From: Calcarisporiella thermophila CBS 279.70
Lineage: Eukaryota > Calcarisporiellomycota
Assembly: GCF_041956535.1 (NCBI RefSeq)
Contig: NW_027192194.1
Coordinates: 1,005,103 to 1,069,102, forward strand
Length of the DNA: 64,000 bases
Direction: 5' to 3'
The translations under genes were made by a program, and so were the position numbers. The notes below the pieces were generated by a model. The model had not been told where the DNA came from. It searched no databases and worked only from the letters and a program-made list of their open reading frames with translations. This document shows positions 10,802 through 23,333 of the stretch, one piece after another. Each line of letters begins with the position of its first letter. The stretch's first letter is position 1.

Positions 10802-13800
10802 TTACGCTACCATCAACGAGCCTGCCAAATGCTGCACATCCGAGCACACTTCCAAGAGCGAGCTGCATTTTTTCGACTCGCGCTTGTGAATAAGACACTT
10901 GCGCACCGTCTCTGCGAGGGATTGCGCAGACAAGGGGCCGTAGGCAAGTTCTACGTCCGTCGCCACATTGGGCAGCGAGTGGGGATAGGCAGCCACATCG
11001 TCACGATCAAAAGCAAAAGTCACAAAGAATTTGGCGCTCTTCCGCGGGTCGAAGAACCGGATGCGCAGCTCAACCAAGTGTTCGCGACAGGTGATATCGG
11101 TGGGATACTTGAGTTGGAGGATATCGATGTCCTGCTCAAGGAGACGGGTACGATTCCAGTAGTCGGCCTTTTGAAGAAGCGTCTATTGAAAACATTTTCC
11201 ATTTTAATATCAGGTACGGTAAAAATAACACCAAGCAAATAGGTCTACTTTGGCCTCTTGCGAGTTTTGCACTTCGTTCTTGATCCTCTCGATTTCTTCA
11301 TCAACTTTCATCGCATCCTCCGGTTCCATTTCTCGCACAAGTTCACTAGGTGGCCGTACCAGCGTTTCGAAGAAGTGCAGCTCAACTATCAAAGATGGCA
11401 CGTAAGTACACACGGCACCCAACCGAAAGAAAAAGTCAAATGGAATTGACTATTATTCCCACTTACAATCCGCTGCTTCTATATCATTGGGAGTAATGCA
11501 TTTGTGCTCTTCACAAGTGCGACGTGCCTCGCTAATCTCAGCGCGTAGTTGACTCTGTCGCTCTTGCATGAGCGTAATGCGCGTCATCAATTGCTGTTCT
11601 TCCTTCTCTAAGTTCTCTAGGTCTTCGTTGAAAAGCTGGATTTGTACACTATTGGAAGTCTCCGTTAGCATTCTATTTGTAAGGGATCAAATGCATCGTA
11701 CACACTTTTGCTCTTCAATCGCTTGCTCTAAACTCTGGAGTTCCTCCTTATCACAGGCCTCAATCTCGGCCAACCGGCCCTTTTTCTCCTCATGTTCCTC
11801 CGATAATTTCGCATGATACTCTGCCAGGCTAGGCATCTGCCGTGCAAGTTGTCCCATGATGCGGCGCACATAAGCCTCATCCTCGCGGAGAATCGCCAGG
11901 CTCTGCTCGAGGGCTTCGTTTACAGGCATGATCAACTTTTCCCGCCACATATACCATGTTTCCATCGCAGAAAGTCGACAATAGGTTTTGATCAACTTGA
12001 ACCGTTGCTGGTATCAAGGAAAAAAAAATAGAATTAAGTATTTCAATAAAAGAGAGGCTCGTAAAATATCAAAATTACCTCCATGAATTCGCGTAACTTC
12101 GCATTTCCCTCCATGTATTCCTTAAATAAAGGTGGATTTTCGCGACCTATTTCTTCATCGACCAACTGAACTGCAGCACGCCCCTCGGTAATATAATTCT
12201 CGAGTTCGTGACAGCAGAACTTGAAAAGCTCTAGCTCGGGCATCCGGATGGCTGCAGCCTTTACATAGTCAGCGAGCGTGGGGGGGCCTTCAATGCGTTC
12301 CGTCAAGTTCATGCTCTCACGGCGACCTGTTGTGGTAAGGCCATCCATGAAGGTGATTCCGACGAGATCAAGGAACTCCTTTAGGCTCAAAGAGGGGGTA
12401 GAGGCCGCCTGAAGCAAAAAAATAAAATGAATAAAAATAAATGATACAATATCTTTGCTCTTTTTTTGGCAAATGCAGTACGTACCTCCGTGGGAGTAGG
12501 AAGTTGTTCACTTTTTACATCAGATTTCCTCATAGCTATTCAAGTTAATCACAAACCGTTAGATATGAATATTCACAAGTGTACCCGAATTTCTTGCTAA
12601 ATAAATAAATGGGGTAATAGGCACCTAAATCTGAGTCCATCTTCAGATTGTCGATTGGATTCTCATTTTCCTTATTCAATGGAGTGTTTGCCTCTGTTTC
12701 TAGCATAGCAGCAAAGCGTTTATCCGGTTTATGATGCTGCGTGGCATGCAATGGCGAACTTTGGCTCAGCCGAGAAACGCTACGGATAGTTGACTGGCGA
12801 CGCGAACTTCGACGTGGCGATGCATTAGTTCCATTTGGAGTCTCCAGGTTTTTGGACGGAGTTTGCGCAATAGACCGTCGCCGAGGAGTACCACGAGACG
12901 AGTCTATATTATTTTCTAGCGCATCGCCTGCCGAGCGTTTACGAGAACTACGACGAGGTGAAGCTGTAATCTCGACCATCGCCAAAGACTTTGAGGGAGT
13001 CTTAGAATTGGGTGTAGTCGCGCTTCGCGGAAGAATATTACTCGAGTCTTCTGCAATTTGTTCTAATTCTTGATTGATTTTGGGGTCGACTGACCTATCC
13101 GCATTCTCCACCACGTTCGAACCATTGTCTGGTTCGATTTCTCGATCTTCTGCGCTATTTTGCGCCTCTGTGACCGAGGCATGAGACACCTCTCTGTCTG
13201 GTGCTACTTTATCCAAGATATTCTCTTGGGTCATAGTCTGAGTAGTCCAAGATTTATCCATAACAGAGTGAAGACCACCTGAGACTGTGGCAATTTCCTC
13301 TTGCGCTTTCAGAGTATCCATAACAATACTATTGGCGTGGCTTTCAATTGGGCCCTGCGTCGCGGTTGAAACCACAGTCTTCTCTGACATTTCAAAGGGG
13401 ATAGTATTCTCTGGGTTCTTTAGGTTCTCTGGGCTCTCCTGCTCCGGATGTAATGCTTTTGGTTCCTCTTCCACAGCTGAATCTTTGTTTTCAACAATTG
13501 AAGATGTACGCGCTCGGGGCGACTTGTATGGAGACTTGCGCGCTGAAGGAGAGGGTTCTGAAATTTGCTTAGCAGACAATCTGCGAGAGCTTCTCCTCCT
13601 CGGTGTAGAGGCCACTGTTGTTTCTTTAGTCTCTTCGGTGACGGGTGTTTGTACGTGCTCCGTCATGGGATTAGAGCTCGAGTTTTCGTTATTCGGGATC
13701 GGAGCAGGAATATGCATGCGCGTCAGACACTCAGTGAATTCCATGGGCACTGTCATATCTTCCTCTTCCTCTTCTGTTTCCTCCGGTGGCATGAATACTT

Positions 13801-15184
13801 GCAGCTGCTGTTGCTGCTGTTGTTGCTGCTGCTGCTGCTGTTGCTGTTGTTCGGGTCGCTCAGTTATATGTAATGCTTCAGATATAACTCCACCAACTAC
13901 AGCTGTAAATTCCATTGCAACTGTATTATCTTCATCTTGTGTTGGTTGTTCAACAAGGCTATGAGTTGAGATAGGGAGTGGCGCCGCTTCTCCAGCTATC
14001 AAATCTTCAGAAGCTATGTATTGTCTTGTTACACAATCGGTAAGATCCATGGCCTCTGTCTCATCCTCACCAGTATCAACCATCCCATTATTTCCAATCA
14101 CCAAGTTATGAACAAGCCCAACACCAGCCTGCCCCTGCCCATAATCCGTCAGGTCCATCGAAGAGTCCGAAAGATCGCCATCATCTGCGAAATCGAATGC
14201 TGGATGTATGCCTTGCGACATACACTCGTTTAGCTCCATCGAGACTGAGGTGTCGTCACCATCATCGTCATCGTCCAGGTTATCAGGGATCTCTCGGACG
14301 GGTTCAAGAGCCAGCATTAAATCAAATGCATCACTGAGATGAATATTAGAGATTTCAATCCTTAGTAAATATCAAAGCTATCCATTCGATGGACTTACTT
14401 AGGGCGTTGTTGGACAGATAACAGGTCAGGAGTCTGAAATTCGTTGCGCCCCGTATCATCCTCGTCCTCAAGCTTAAACTTCGGTGCAGGCGATGGTGGG
14501 TGGAAAACAAAGTTCTTAACTTTATTCAGAAGGGGTGTCATCCCCGTTCTGTATTCATCCGTGTCTTTATCAAACAGCCTGCATAAAAACAAGATTGAAT
14601 CTTGGTAATTTTTTGTTTATAATTGAATCAAAAGTCTCCTACCTGACATGCGCTTTTGTTGCAAAGCTCACGCGTCTACCTATTGATTTTCGCATTTTTC
14701 TGCGAGCAAGCCTTTTTATAAAATAAAATGAATAGATCATATGAAAATCAGTAATTGACCGACGCAAAACGAAGTGAAATGCATACTCTTGTTCATCGTG
14801 TTTTGCTGCCCACAGAGCATTTATCTGATCTAATCTCATATTTGTGGTATCTTCACGCTCTATGGTATCTTCATCTCCATCCTCGCCGTCATCCTCTTCT
14901 TTGTCTGCTTCATTTGCATTGGAAATTGGTTTCAGAATACTCTTTGTTGGAACCTATATTAAGTTGTTCAATCAACGTGACCTTTCTTAGAGTAAAAAGA
15001 ACTGCCTTACAGAGCCCCGCCTCCACAGAGGAGATCCCACTTTGCTAACTTCCTCATTCTCAAGCAAAAATATTCTTCCAAAGGACATTTCATGATCAGA
15101 GGGTGAAGACATACGCTTGATGGGCGTAGCGTCTATCCCCATTTTACGATGGCGCGGTGACCTGCGTAAAGGCGAGTCGGCCAT
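10802..15184 (-). CDS. KNL1: Kinetochore scaffold KNL1/Spc105
   Basis: Eleven exons, complement(join(10802..11182,11249..11385,11467..11672,11706..12007,12079..12408,12486..12535,12625..14333,14399..14578,14643..14711,14787..14953,15011..15184)), 1234 residues. KNL1 carries outer-kinetochore microtubule attachment and checkpoint signalling. Seen in order: both PP1-docking motifs, SILK (about residues 63-66) and RVSF (about 127-130); five MELT-like Mps1/Bub3 sites within roughly residues 230-410 (MELN, MDLTD twice, MEFTA, MEFTE), each followed by a short conserved tail; a poly-Gln run; a basic Ser-Pro-Arg-rich middle (SPRRSSRKRS type) likely to be CDK/Aurora-regulated; then coiled coil (LEQAIEEQK, NEDLENLEKEEQQL) and a C-terminal RWD-like part. 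The 63-nt intron 10 and the 11-exon frame are consistent throughout. Confidence 0.93.
13800..13853 (-). repeat. Poly-glutamine tract in KNL1
   Basis: A run of mixed CAG/CAA codons encodes about 16 consecutive glutamines between two MELT-like motifs. The mixed codons suggest some stabilisation against slippage. Confidence 0.85.
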
Positions 15185-15608
15185 GTTACCTTAAAAAATA
15201 GAGAGGCGTCTTTAATCAAGGAAATAGTATAAAAAACAGGCAGAGGAGAATGAGAATATTAAAATGCCAGAGCAGCTTAACTTGGTAAGATATACTATTA
15301 AAAATTGATTTTCAAAAATAAAGAAGAAAAGTACGCGCTCTGAAAAAAGGAGCGCGTAAATTTAAAATCCAAATCGCGTCTTATATATTTTTGGAATTAT
15401 CTTGTGTAATATTAAGATATGAAGACGGAATTAACATACAAACGTGGATTAAAAAAAAGAACAATTGTCAATTGCTTTAAAGAAACAGGACAAACCATAT
15501 AAAAAAAATCACAAAAAAAAAACGACATGCTGATTAAGAAAGTAAAATAAAATAAAATAATGAAATATAACAAAATAATGTAAATCAAATAAAAAAAATA
15601 AGGATATT
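15185..15608. other. Intergenic, KNL1 promoter and 3' region of the TPR-like gene
   Basis: AT-rich with many A-runs. No gene seen. Confidence 0.6.
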
Positions 15609-17945
15609 TTACTCATCCTCCTCTTCCTCGTCCTCTTCCTCGTCTTCTTCATCTTCTTCCTCAGCACTACCATTTTCTCCCTCGTTAAAAGATAGACCAA
15701 CCTGTGGAACCACAATAGCCCATACCCAGGTCATAATTGTGTCAGCTCGCTGGGTATAGAGCGGATATTGCTTCGCAGAAGCTGGAGGAATGATTTTTCC
15801 ATGAATTGGGCAGACTCCATGAGTGGACAGATCTGCTTTTGCATCTCTTTGTTTGTAATGCTCTTCCAATTCATATTCTCGCTGTTTACCTATACCCATC
15901 TTTCCGTCGATCTTCATGTCCGCTAACCCGGCCGCCTTAGCCATGGCTAGCGTGACAGACGAATTTGAAAATGGCACGTCCGCTTTAGACTCTGCTTTAG
16001 TATTTACTCCTGCGTCAGCTAAATGTTGCTGCTGGTGCTTCTTCTGTTGACACTGATAGCAATACCCCCGATTGAAGGAGAGTAATGTTTCTGTGCTGAT
16101 TGTGCTTGGCCCCTCATTGATCATCAGCTCTCCAAGAAGCTTATGGATAACGTCTCTTTCTGCATCGATCTGCTCAGCCTCTCCGTTCTGTTGAGATGCG
16201 GCCATTTGTGAGCGTGCGTCTGCGTCCGCAAGTAGCCGCTTTTTAAGTCGATCGAGCACTTCAACATAATCTGCCTGTGCCATCGAGCGTGCAGGCAGGA
16301 ACACAGGATAGCCTTCGATGCACTCATGCATTTGCATGATACGCGTGTGCCATTCGGCGCACGCAGCGTAATCACCAAGGAGAAGGTAGTTGAGCGCAAT
16401 CGCATACCACGTCTCCACGAGAAGAGGGTGATAAGTAGCATAACCATAGTCAGAATGAATATTGCTGACTCTGGTTTTCTCCATCTCTACCCCCTTGGAA
16501 CGCACGCTCTGAAGCTGTTGCGACTCGGCAGCTGGGTCTGATTTCTTCCCATTGCGCTTTTCGGCCTGTTTCTCTATCGATTCCTGCGAAAGCTGCCTGT
16601 TTAGCGTAGGTTTTGGGCTAGATTCTCGGCTGCTCGAAGCTGGATTCATTCCCTGCGTGGCAGGCAGGGGCGTAGCATCAATCGAAGATGGGTAAAATGA
16701 GAGAAAGCGCGCATAGTTACGGATGGATTTTCGAGCCAACGCGCTAACACGCTGAATACATGGGGAGAGCGCGTTTTGGTATTCTTCGAGAGTTGGCCTA
16801 TTGCTCTCGCCAGGTCCTTTTTCTAGCACCGCTAGACGAAGCTCGCCTCCTTCGCTACGGTACACGCCCTCCAGCTCCTGTAATTCTTTATCAATTAGGC
16901 TCACTGCATATTGCAGCATGCATGCTCCCCGCAAAAAATAGAGCTGGCCCTCCGTCCCAGTGCACTCGTCATCATCATCTTTATGCCGATGTATCGAGGA
17001 TTTTTCACGGTGCCAGGTGGATTTGAGTCGTCTTCGATGGCGCACATAGGAGAGAGATGTCTTAAAATCGCGGAGTGCCCCAAGAAAATCCTCTTTAAAG
17101 CATTTAACCACGGCACGCGTCCGATAGAATTCAGCAGTTGTCGGGGATGCTGAGATGATTCTATCTAGGACTTCTGTTGAGGTTGATTGTGAGAGCATCC
17201 TAAGCATGAGGGAAGTTAATGGTCAATCTCATAAGTGTAATTTACATCATGTTATATGATCCGCTAACCTGGATGGTATTTTTTCATGGAAAAAATTTAC
17301 GTAGAGTGCCTCTAAGTGATTTGGGTTTCGCTGTAGAACCTTCGCAGCAACATCATCAATAGCACTAGCACTTTGCATTGTAACGACTGAGGTTGCCACC
17401 TCATCAATTCGATATGCAAGCGCAAGTTTATTCACAGCAAGTTCTCGCATCCTATGTTGGCGCGTAGATGACATGTGGCCACGATTCAAAACATTGAAAT
17501 TCGCGCCCTGTGCAGCTCGTACCGAAAGATCAGATGCTTCGTCGACAAGTTTGCGAATAGTAATGATATTACGGAAGATGACTGGATCGATCGGGGGAGG
17601 TGCGGGCGAGGATAATGCGCGTGGATCGGAGGCTGGATGAAGTGTGTCATTGTTAATAACATAGAGGGAACCAAGAAGCTCGATGGGCAACTGCAGCCAT
17701 GGGCCATGATACGAGCTGATATACTTCCAGTGCTTGTTTCGTGAGATGGAAAGCAGCGAGCCAAGAGAAATGTTCTTTTTTTCTCCACAATTCAAAGAAT
17801 TAGATGTGCTCCCAGGACAGATTCTCTGATTAGCAGTTGCCTGTTTTTGTTTCTGTTTTTGTCTCCTCTTTTTTGCACTAGCCGTTGAACCCTCAGAAGC
17901 GCACGCTACCCGAGGAGAAAGCTCTTCAGCACACTTTTCTGACAT
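15609..17945 (-). CDS. Conserved fungal TPR-like protein of unknown function
   Basis: Exons complement(join(15609..17199,17269..17945)), 755 residues. I recognise this as a conserved, uncharacterised fungal family. Its hallmark blocks are WLQLPIELLGSLYVINND, PPPIDPVIFRNIITIRKLVDEASDL, FFHEKIPSR followed across the intron by MLSQSTSTEVLD, and TAEFYRTRAVVKCFKEDFLGALRDF. The helix-turn-helix spacing suggests tetratricopeptide-like repeats, both near residue 240 and around residues 500-560 (ETWYAIALNYLLLGDYAACAEWH). A CxxC near the end of the repeat part (YCYQCQQKKH) and a later CPIHGK could bind metal; that is inference. The N-terminus has a Lys/Gln-rich basic patch (KKRRQKQKQKQ). The C-terminus is almost pure Glu/Asp. 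Nuclear location is plausible from the basic patch only. Confidence 0.85.
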
Positions 17946-18853
17946 TATATTCTTTTCGGCAAAATTGTGAAAAAATTAATAAGTGCACCTCGCACAAAGG
18001 AATGCAATATAATTTAGTGTTCAAGGCCTGCGATCCCACTCGATCTGTCAGCACGATTGGGATGGGGCATACACCACTTCGGAAAGGCAACCACGCACTA
18101 CAATTACAGGATACTGCAAACTCCAAAATTGAATATTAATAAATAAACAAAAATACCCTAATGCGATAACCTGGAGATAGCTGGGAATTTAAAACTCTGT
18201 ATGAGACATCGATTCAAGGTGAAAATGATCGAATTATTAATTATTTAGAGGGCAAGCCTTAATACTTTTCTTTTTTATTAGCTCAACCTCTGAGTCATAT
18301 ATTATCACTTGACGGTCCGGAAGTGACCAGCATCTGTCCTGATCCTAGTCGGCCAACTCCATATTTTTGTTTGAAAAACATATGAATATTGTATTCTTGG
18401 GTATAACAAGTTTTGTATATACCTTTTCTTAGCGTTTGCGTCCACCATTATATTCGTTTCTTTTGTTAGCATCATTAATACCATTCAATAACCATTGGTT
18501 GGCAAATATGTATATATTTATATCCATAAAGATATCGAATTATTTACCATTCATCCACTATAGAACCAAGATTAATAGTATACAATGATATATAGGCTAG
18601 GAAAATTATTAAATCGAGATTCTCGAGGCTATAACCGCCTGAGATCACACTATGTCCTTAATACACGAGGATAACTTCTAAGCTACACCGGAGTAACCTC
18701 CCGGTATATCAACCTACTTATAGATGGTGCAGGCATATGCACAACGATCTCTGAAGGAAATAACCCAAGTTCGATATTGCAAACACCTCCCTCCGGTGAA
18801 TAATTCCGATTTCAAGGTTGGTCTGGTTAGTTTTCGATTGTGTGCTACAAAAA
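17946..18853. other. Intergenic, promoter of the TPR-like gene and 3' region of the kinase
   Basis: AT-rich, no recognisable gene. Checked by eye for tRNA arms around 18560-18720; the short inverted segments there do not form a cloverleaf. Confidence 0.5.
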
Positions 18854-21125
18854 TCAGGATATACCGTAATTCTCTTTTGCAGCAGCACGCTTTCTCCTAC
18901 GCTCTAGAAGCGTATTGTGCTCCAGACTCAACTCAAACGGGACAAACCCAGTACGAAGTATCTTTTCAAACCCAACCAACCGATCGAGTTGTTGCTGTCT
19001 TAGACTATCCTCAGTGACTTTGGAGGCCAACGTGCAGTCGCCATTTGCTGGTTGCACCCTATGATCTGTCTCGTATAAGAAGGGCGACTCCAGTGCAGGC
19101 GCATTATTCCTTTGCTGCGGAGGAAGTTGCACCTGTTCTAATGGAGCAGCATGAGTGCATGCTTTATCTGACAACGGTAACTGATCCATTTTCTCTACTA
19201 TTGTTTCCACATTTTCGTCACTTGCTTTTTTTCGTGGCAATTGAGTCTGCACGTTGTTCCACCCTCGTTTTCTACCACCGGTAGGATTTTCGAGCGCAGC
19301 AACAAGCTTCTTCTGACGATTGTACTCCTCGTTCTTGCGGTGCCAAGCATAAGAAACTTCAAATGCCTCCTTGAGTGAAGTCAGTCCCGGAGACATGTAA
19401 TGCTGTTGGTCAGTACCGCCAGTACCGCAATTGGCCGATTTATAACGGTTGGATGCTTTGCTTGAGCGATCATCCAAGGGAGGAGAAGGGATATAGAGAT
19501 CAAACAAATGATCGTACTTCTTTTTCCGAGGACTCCTGTCATTCTTTTTATAGGTCTTGATAGGCTAAAAGCGAATTGATACATTAGAATTTGGTTAACA
19601 GATTAAGGCATCCATGAAATTTACCGGATTTCGAATCCATGGATGTTCAAAAAATTCATCGATATTGTATCTATTTTCAGGATCTACACAAAGCAAATGA
19701 CTGACTAAATCTTTTGCAGATGTGCTAATATCATCCCACCTAATCAATATGTTAATCGAATGGTAATTAGTATTTTTTTCTTTTGGAAGGACTCACTATC
19801 GCTTCATTACCAAGGAGAGAGGAAAGAGTATTCCCCACGTGCAACTTTTTCGGTTAGCCTCCGGACACATTGATCAAAAAATGGAGGGAATCCGCATAAC
19901 ATTGTGTAAAGCACGCATCCAAGCGCCCACATGTCGACCGATTTTCCATAGTGCTGGTCCCTAACAATTTCGGGTGCTGCATACCTGGATGATCAAGAAT
20001 ATAATTCACTTAATCCTTTTTATGATTTAATGCTAAGAAAAATAAATGATTACTAACCCTACGGTTCCACATGGTGTCTTAGCATTGTCCTCCCATATAA
20101 CCTTGGACAATCCAAAGTCAGCGAGTTTGACTCGCCCTATCCCTCCTCCACCCACACCAGGCACAAATTCTCCTTCATCCTCTTTGACTTTTTTAGCATA
20201 AGGCGGTCGACTTTTCAGAGGAAAAATAGGAATAGCTTCGAATAGTAAATTCTCAGGCTTTATATCTCTATTGTATTAAGGTCTTGTTTAGGCAATGGAA
20301 TCCTGAAAATAAAAAAAAAGTTACCTATGCACGACTCCTATATCCTGGTGGAGGTATTTAATCGCGCTTGCGACTTGTATAATGACATGCCGTGATAATT
20401 CTTCTGAAAAATACGTGAGCTCAACGATACGATTGAATATCTCTCCGCCCTCAATAAGTTCGAGGAAGAGAAAATAATAGTCGTATGTCTCTCTGAATCC
20501 ATAGAATTTTACAATTGAAGGATGGTTGGTTGCACGCATAATATGGACTTCTTTAAGGGTGCTTGCACGCTAAAAGGGCACATATACTATTAGTGACTAG
20601 GAAGAGAAATGGCTCGAATACTGTTTCTTTCAGATACCTGGTGAGCGTTCAACTCATATTTTCTTACCACCTTGATTGCTAACTTTTGTTTGTTCTCTTT
20701 ATCAATCGCCTTGTATACTTTCGAAAAAGCGCCTCTGGAAATAATAATGAACTTCTTTAACCTATACAGATAGGAATTAATGGACAAAATTAAACTTACT
20801 CTCCCATCTTTTCTAGCAGCTTGAAACTCTCCAGACCCGGATAATGCATACTGCTTGCATAACTTTCATTGCGGTCAGCCGTTATCTTCGCTGCGAGAAG
20901 CGAGTCGTGCTGGAGTTTGGGCGACGCGGTTGCAAATGCCACGTTATGGCTTTTAGTGTAAACTCGACTCTTGGATGTGCCATTAGGTTGCTCAGTTGTT
21001 TCCCTCTTACCCTTTTGGGTCTCATTTTGGTCGAAGACTCTGTTGTTATTTTTGGAGGGAAGGGTAGGTTTTATGAAATTTTTAAAGTGTGTGATAAGAG
21101 GCATGGCTTTAACATCAAACCGCAT
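18854..21125 (-). CDS. CaMK-group Ser/Thr kinase, Srk1/Rck2 (MAPKAP kinase-like)
   Basis: Seven exons, complement(join(18854..19564,19625..19739,19811..19984,20058..20267,20325..20569,20638..20734,20800..21125)), 625 residues. In yeasts Rck2 and Srk1 act downstream of the stress MAPK Hog1/Sty1 and modulate translation and cell-cycle entry. Visible motifs: glycine loop KMGEGAFSKVY, the VAIK-equivalent AIKVVRK, HRD loop [12 protein letters not shown], the fungal insert [22 protein letters not shown], activation segment with TPCGTVGYAAPE, and [17 protein letters not shown]. The C-terminal part has [17 protein letters not shown] and [17 protein letters not shown], matching the regulatory tail of the subfamily. 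The start is ATG 21125; a GTG six bases upstream is ignored. A splice acceptor within exon 2 (20735) was chosen because it restores the glycine loop. Confidence 0.93.
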
Positions 21126-22177
21126 ATTCACTTAAGGAAACATAGGTTTTCAATAGAAAAATATTACTAAAAAAAATTCAACAGAAAGATATAAAATAAA
21201 GGTCTGGAAAGAGCGAGCAAAAAAAGTATACTCAAAAAATAAAATCTCTTGTTTTTTTATTAAGAGGGGTATAATGGGCGTGTATTTGTTTCGAGGAAAA
21301 TTTGAAATGAAAAACCAGTCACACATGCACTACTTCCTATCAAATCGTTACCATGATATCATGGAACTTTAAAATGGAAATAGGATTCATGCCATGCATA
21401 CTAAACCATGAAATCCTTCGATCCATCTCAAGCATTTAATGGTGTGATGAGGGGTGGAGAAGGTGAGACCTCAATAAAATCGTAACCTATATAAGAAAAA
21501 AACCTTTTCTACTTTTGATTACCCTCTCAAAACAGGGTGTTTAATGACTTCAATTAGTAGTGGGACGCTAATCATTTTTGCATATCCCCATGGTTTAAAA
21601 ATAAGCTAAATTTGCCCTTGCTATCATTCACCTATTATGATGCCCAAATATTGGCATATTACTTAAATTTGATTTATATTGGACTGAAAGAGGATCGTGC
21701 ACATTTGGGAATCCCCACCTACTTGGTAACCTATTCAAATCGCAGCATAATACCTCTTTTACGGATTGTGTACCAAATACAAAAGCTCCTCAAATTGGGA
21801 ATACTCTTAAAGATGAATTTAAAAGATGAATTCCCTATGTTGCTCTTACACTTACAACCAGGCACAGGACCCTCGATGAAGATACAGTTAGAAACTAAAT
21901 TAGCATTCAAAATTTCAACTTGATTTATACCGGAAACATTTTTAGTGAATAATGCTTCTTTCTTGGGTTATCATACTGTCTCTTGGGTATCATCCTAGAG
22001 TCTTGCAGGATTCAATTTACCTTTCTTTTATATACAATTAGAAAGAAAAGGAAGCCATGGATAAAATTATCTGCCTTAAGGCTGTGCAAGTTCTAAAGTA
22101 GATGCATTTATTTCTAGTACTTCACACAGTTCCGAATAATATTTGACCTGAAAGGTATATCCTCTTGTAATAATATG
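21126..22177. other. Intergenic, kinase promoter and PAC4 3' region
   Basis: AT-rich. A frame at 21612-21923 is open for 103 codons but has no ATG near its start and matches nothing I know, so it is not called. Confidence 0.5.
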
Positions 22178-22717
22178 CTATAAAACTTCTTTTAACATCT
22201 CTATTAAAGCCTTTTCTGCGAACAGAGTTAGCGTATTATCAGAATTCACCGAGGAGATATTGAAACTGACAAAGAACTGGCGATTATACTTTGTCGCTAA
22301 TCATGGTAAATTAAAAAAAAAATTGGGAAGAGGCTCAATAGCGTGTAATAAGTCAAAATAGCGATTGACAATTAATCATACCTAGTCGACGTGCCAATAA
22401 TTGGCTCATTTCATCTACATCGGACCCGAGGAGAGTAGTTGCTGGAGCAACATTACTCTACAAATAAGTTAAATTAAGCGTTCGCTCATAAATCATCAGC
22501 AAGAGCGATTCCACAGTTTTACGATTCACAAAAAATTGGAAACGAATCCTACCCCGAATTTTGATGGCACTGACGCGGCTAGATTTTGCAATCTGCCATC
22601 AGTTCCCACCCAAGCAAATACCGAGTCTTTGCTTGAAGTGATTTGTAAATGCACTGTAGCATCATTCATAAACGGTACAGATTTTTGGTGTACTTTAAAG
22701 CTAGGTTCCGCATCCAT
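22178..22717 (-). CDS. PSMG4: Proteasome assembly chaperone 4 (PSMG4/Poc4 family)
   Basis: Three exons, complement(join(22178..22296,22382..22457,22553..22717)), 119 residues. PAC3-PAC4 (Dmp2-Dmp1/Irc25-Poc4) form a heterodimer that helps assemble the alpha ring of the 20S proteasome. Conserved features: VHLQITSSKDSVFAWVG followed by LQNLAASVPS, the short TTLLGSD block, then LARRLATKYNRQFFVSFNIS across the last intron and a closing Glu/Lys helix (EKALIEMLKEVL). The order and spacing match human PSMG4 of 123 residues. The three exons are each so short that only the first stands out as an open frame. The start is the first ATG after an upstream TTG-initiated extension. Confidence 0.85.
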
Positions 22718-22937
22718 AATTAAAATAATTATTGTATGCTTCTCCAAACTCAACTGACGCGAGAAGTCACAAGCATGAGGGAATCAATTTAGGATTTGCT
22801 TTGAGCATCGGAGATTGAAAAAGAGGTTGAGAGTAATAGTAATTCATATGATGGCAAAGTAGACAGATACAATTGATAGGGAAGATATGATAAGATTATT
22901 GCAAAAGTAAATGCAAGGTTCTAAATAAAAGTACATG

Positions 22938-23333
22938 CTACTTTCCAGGCTGCTCTCCTTGACTCCGAGAGCTACTTGAATGAATATGCATCCCATCTGA
23001 AAAATACAATCCCTCCTCCATGACTGAGACGGCTGACGGGGGATCTTTCTCCTCGACCGTTTTCCGTCTGCGTGATTGTATCAACAAATAGGAAGTTACG
23101 GCAACCAAAAGTACAGCCGCAATGACACCGCCGATGATTGAGCCCACGAAAGCACCAATCGACGTGTTAGTACTAGAAAGAGGGTCAATCGAGGTCGATA
23201 GAGTATTCGAATAGTTACTTAAGATTCAGCGGGTAAATGAGAGGTTCCAATAAAGAATATGGATTTTAGGGGGGATATCTAATGTATATTTGATCCAATA
23301 TAATTACTTGTTACTAAACTCTTCTGTTCCCAT
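22938..23333 (-). CDS. Tentative small single-pass membrane protein
   Basis: Model complement(join(22938..23217,23308..23333)), 101 residues. The second exon clearly codes a Ser/Thr-rich stretch (STSIDPLSSTNTS), a strong Gly/Ile/Val transmembrane helix (GSIIGGVIAAVLLVAVTSYLL), a basic stop-transfer RRRK, and a hydrophilic Ser-rich tail. This resembles the C-terminal end of fungal cell-wall sensors or adhesin-like glycoproteins. The 26-nt first exon is chosen only because it supplies an ATG and a clean donor; the real gene could extend further upstream, where the DNA is AT-rich. No family assigned. Confidence 0.4.

Noticed and set aside
13287-13964. Plus-strand 225-codon frame with a poly-Cys run
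   Set aside because: It is the antisense of the KNL1 poly-Gln and MELT region; the cysteines come from CAG/CAA read backwards.
21612-21923. 103-codon plus-strand frame
   Set aside because: No ATG near the start, AT-rich composition and no family features.
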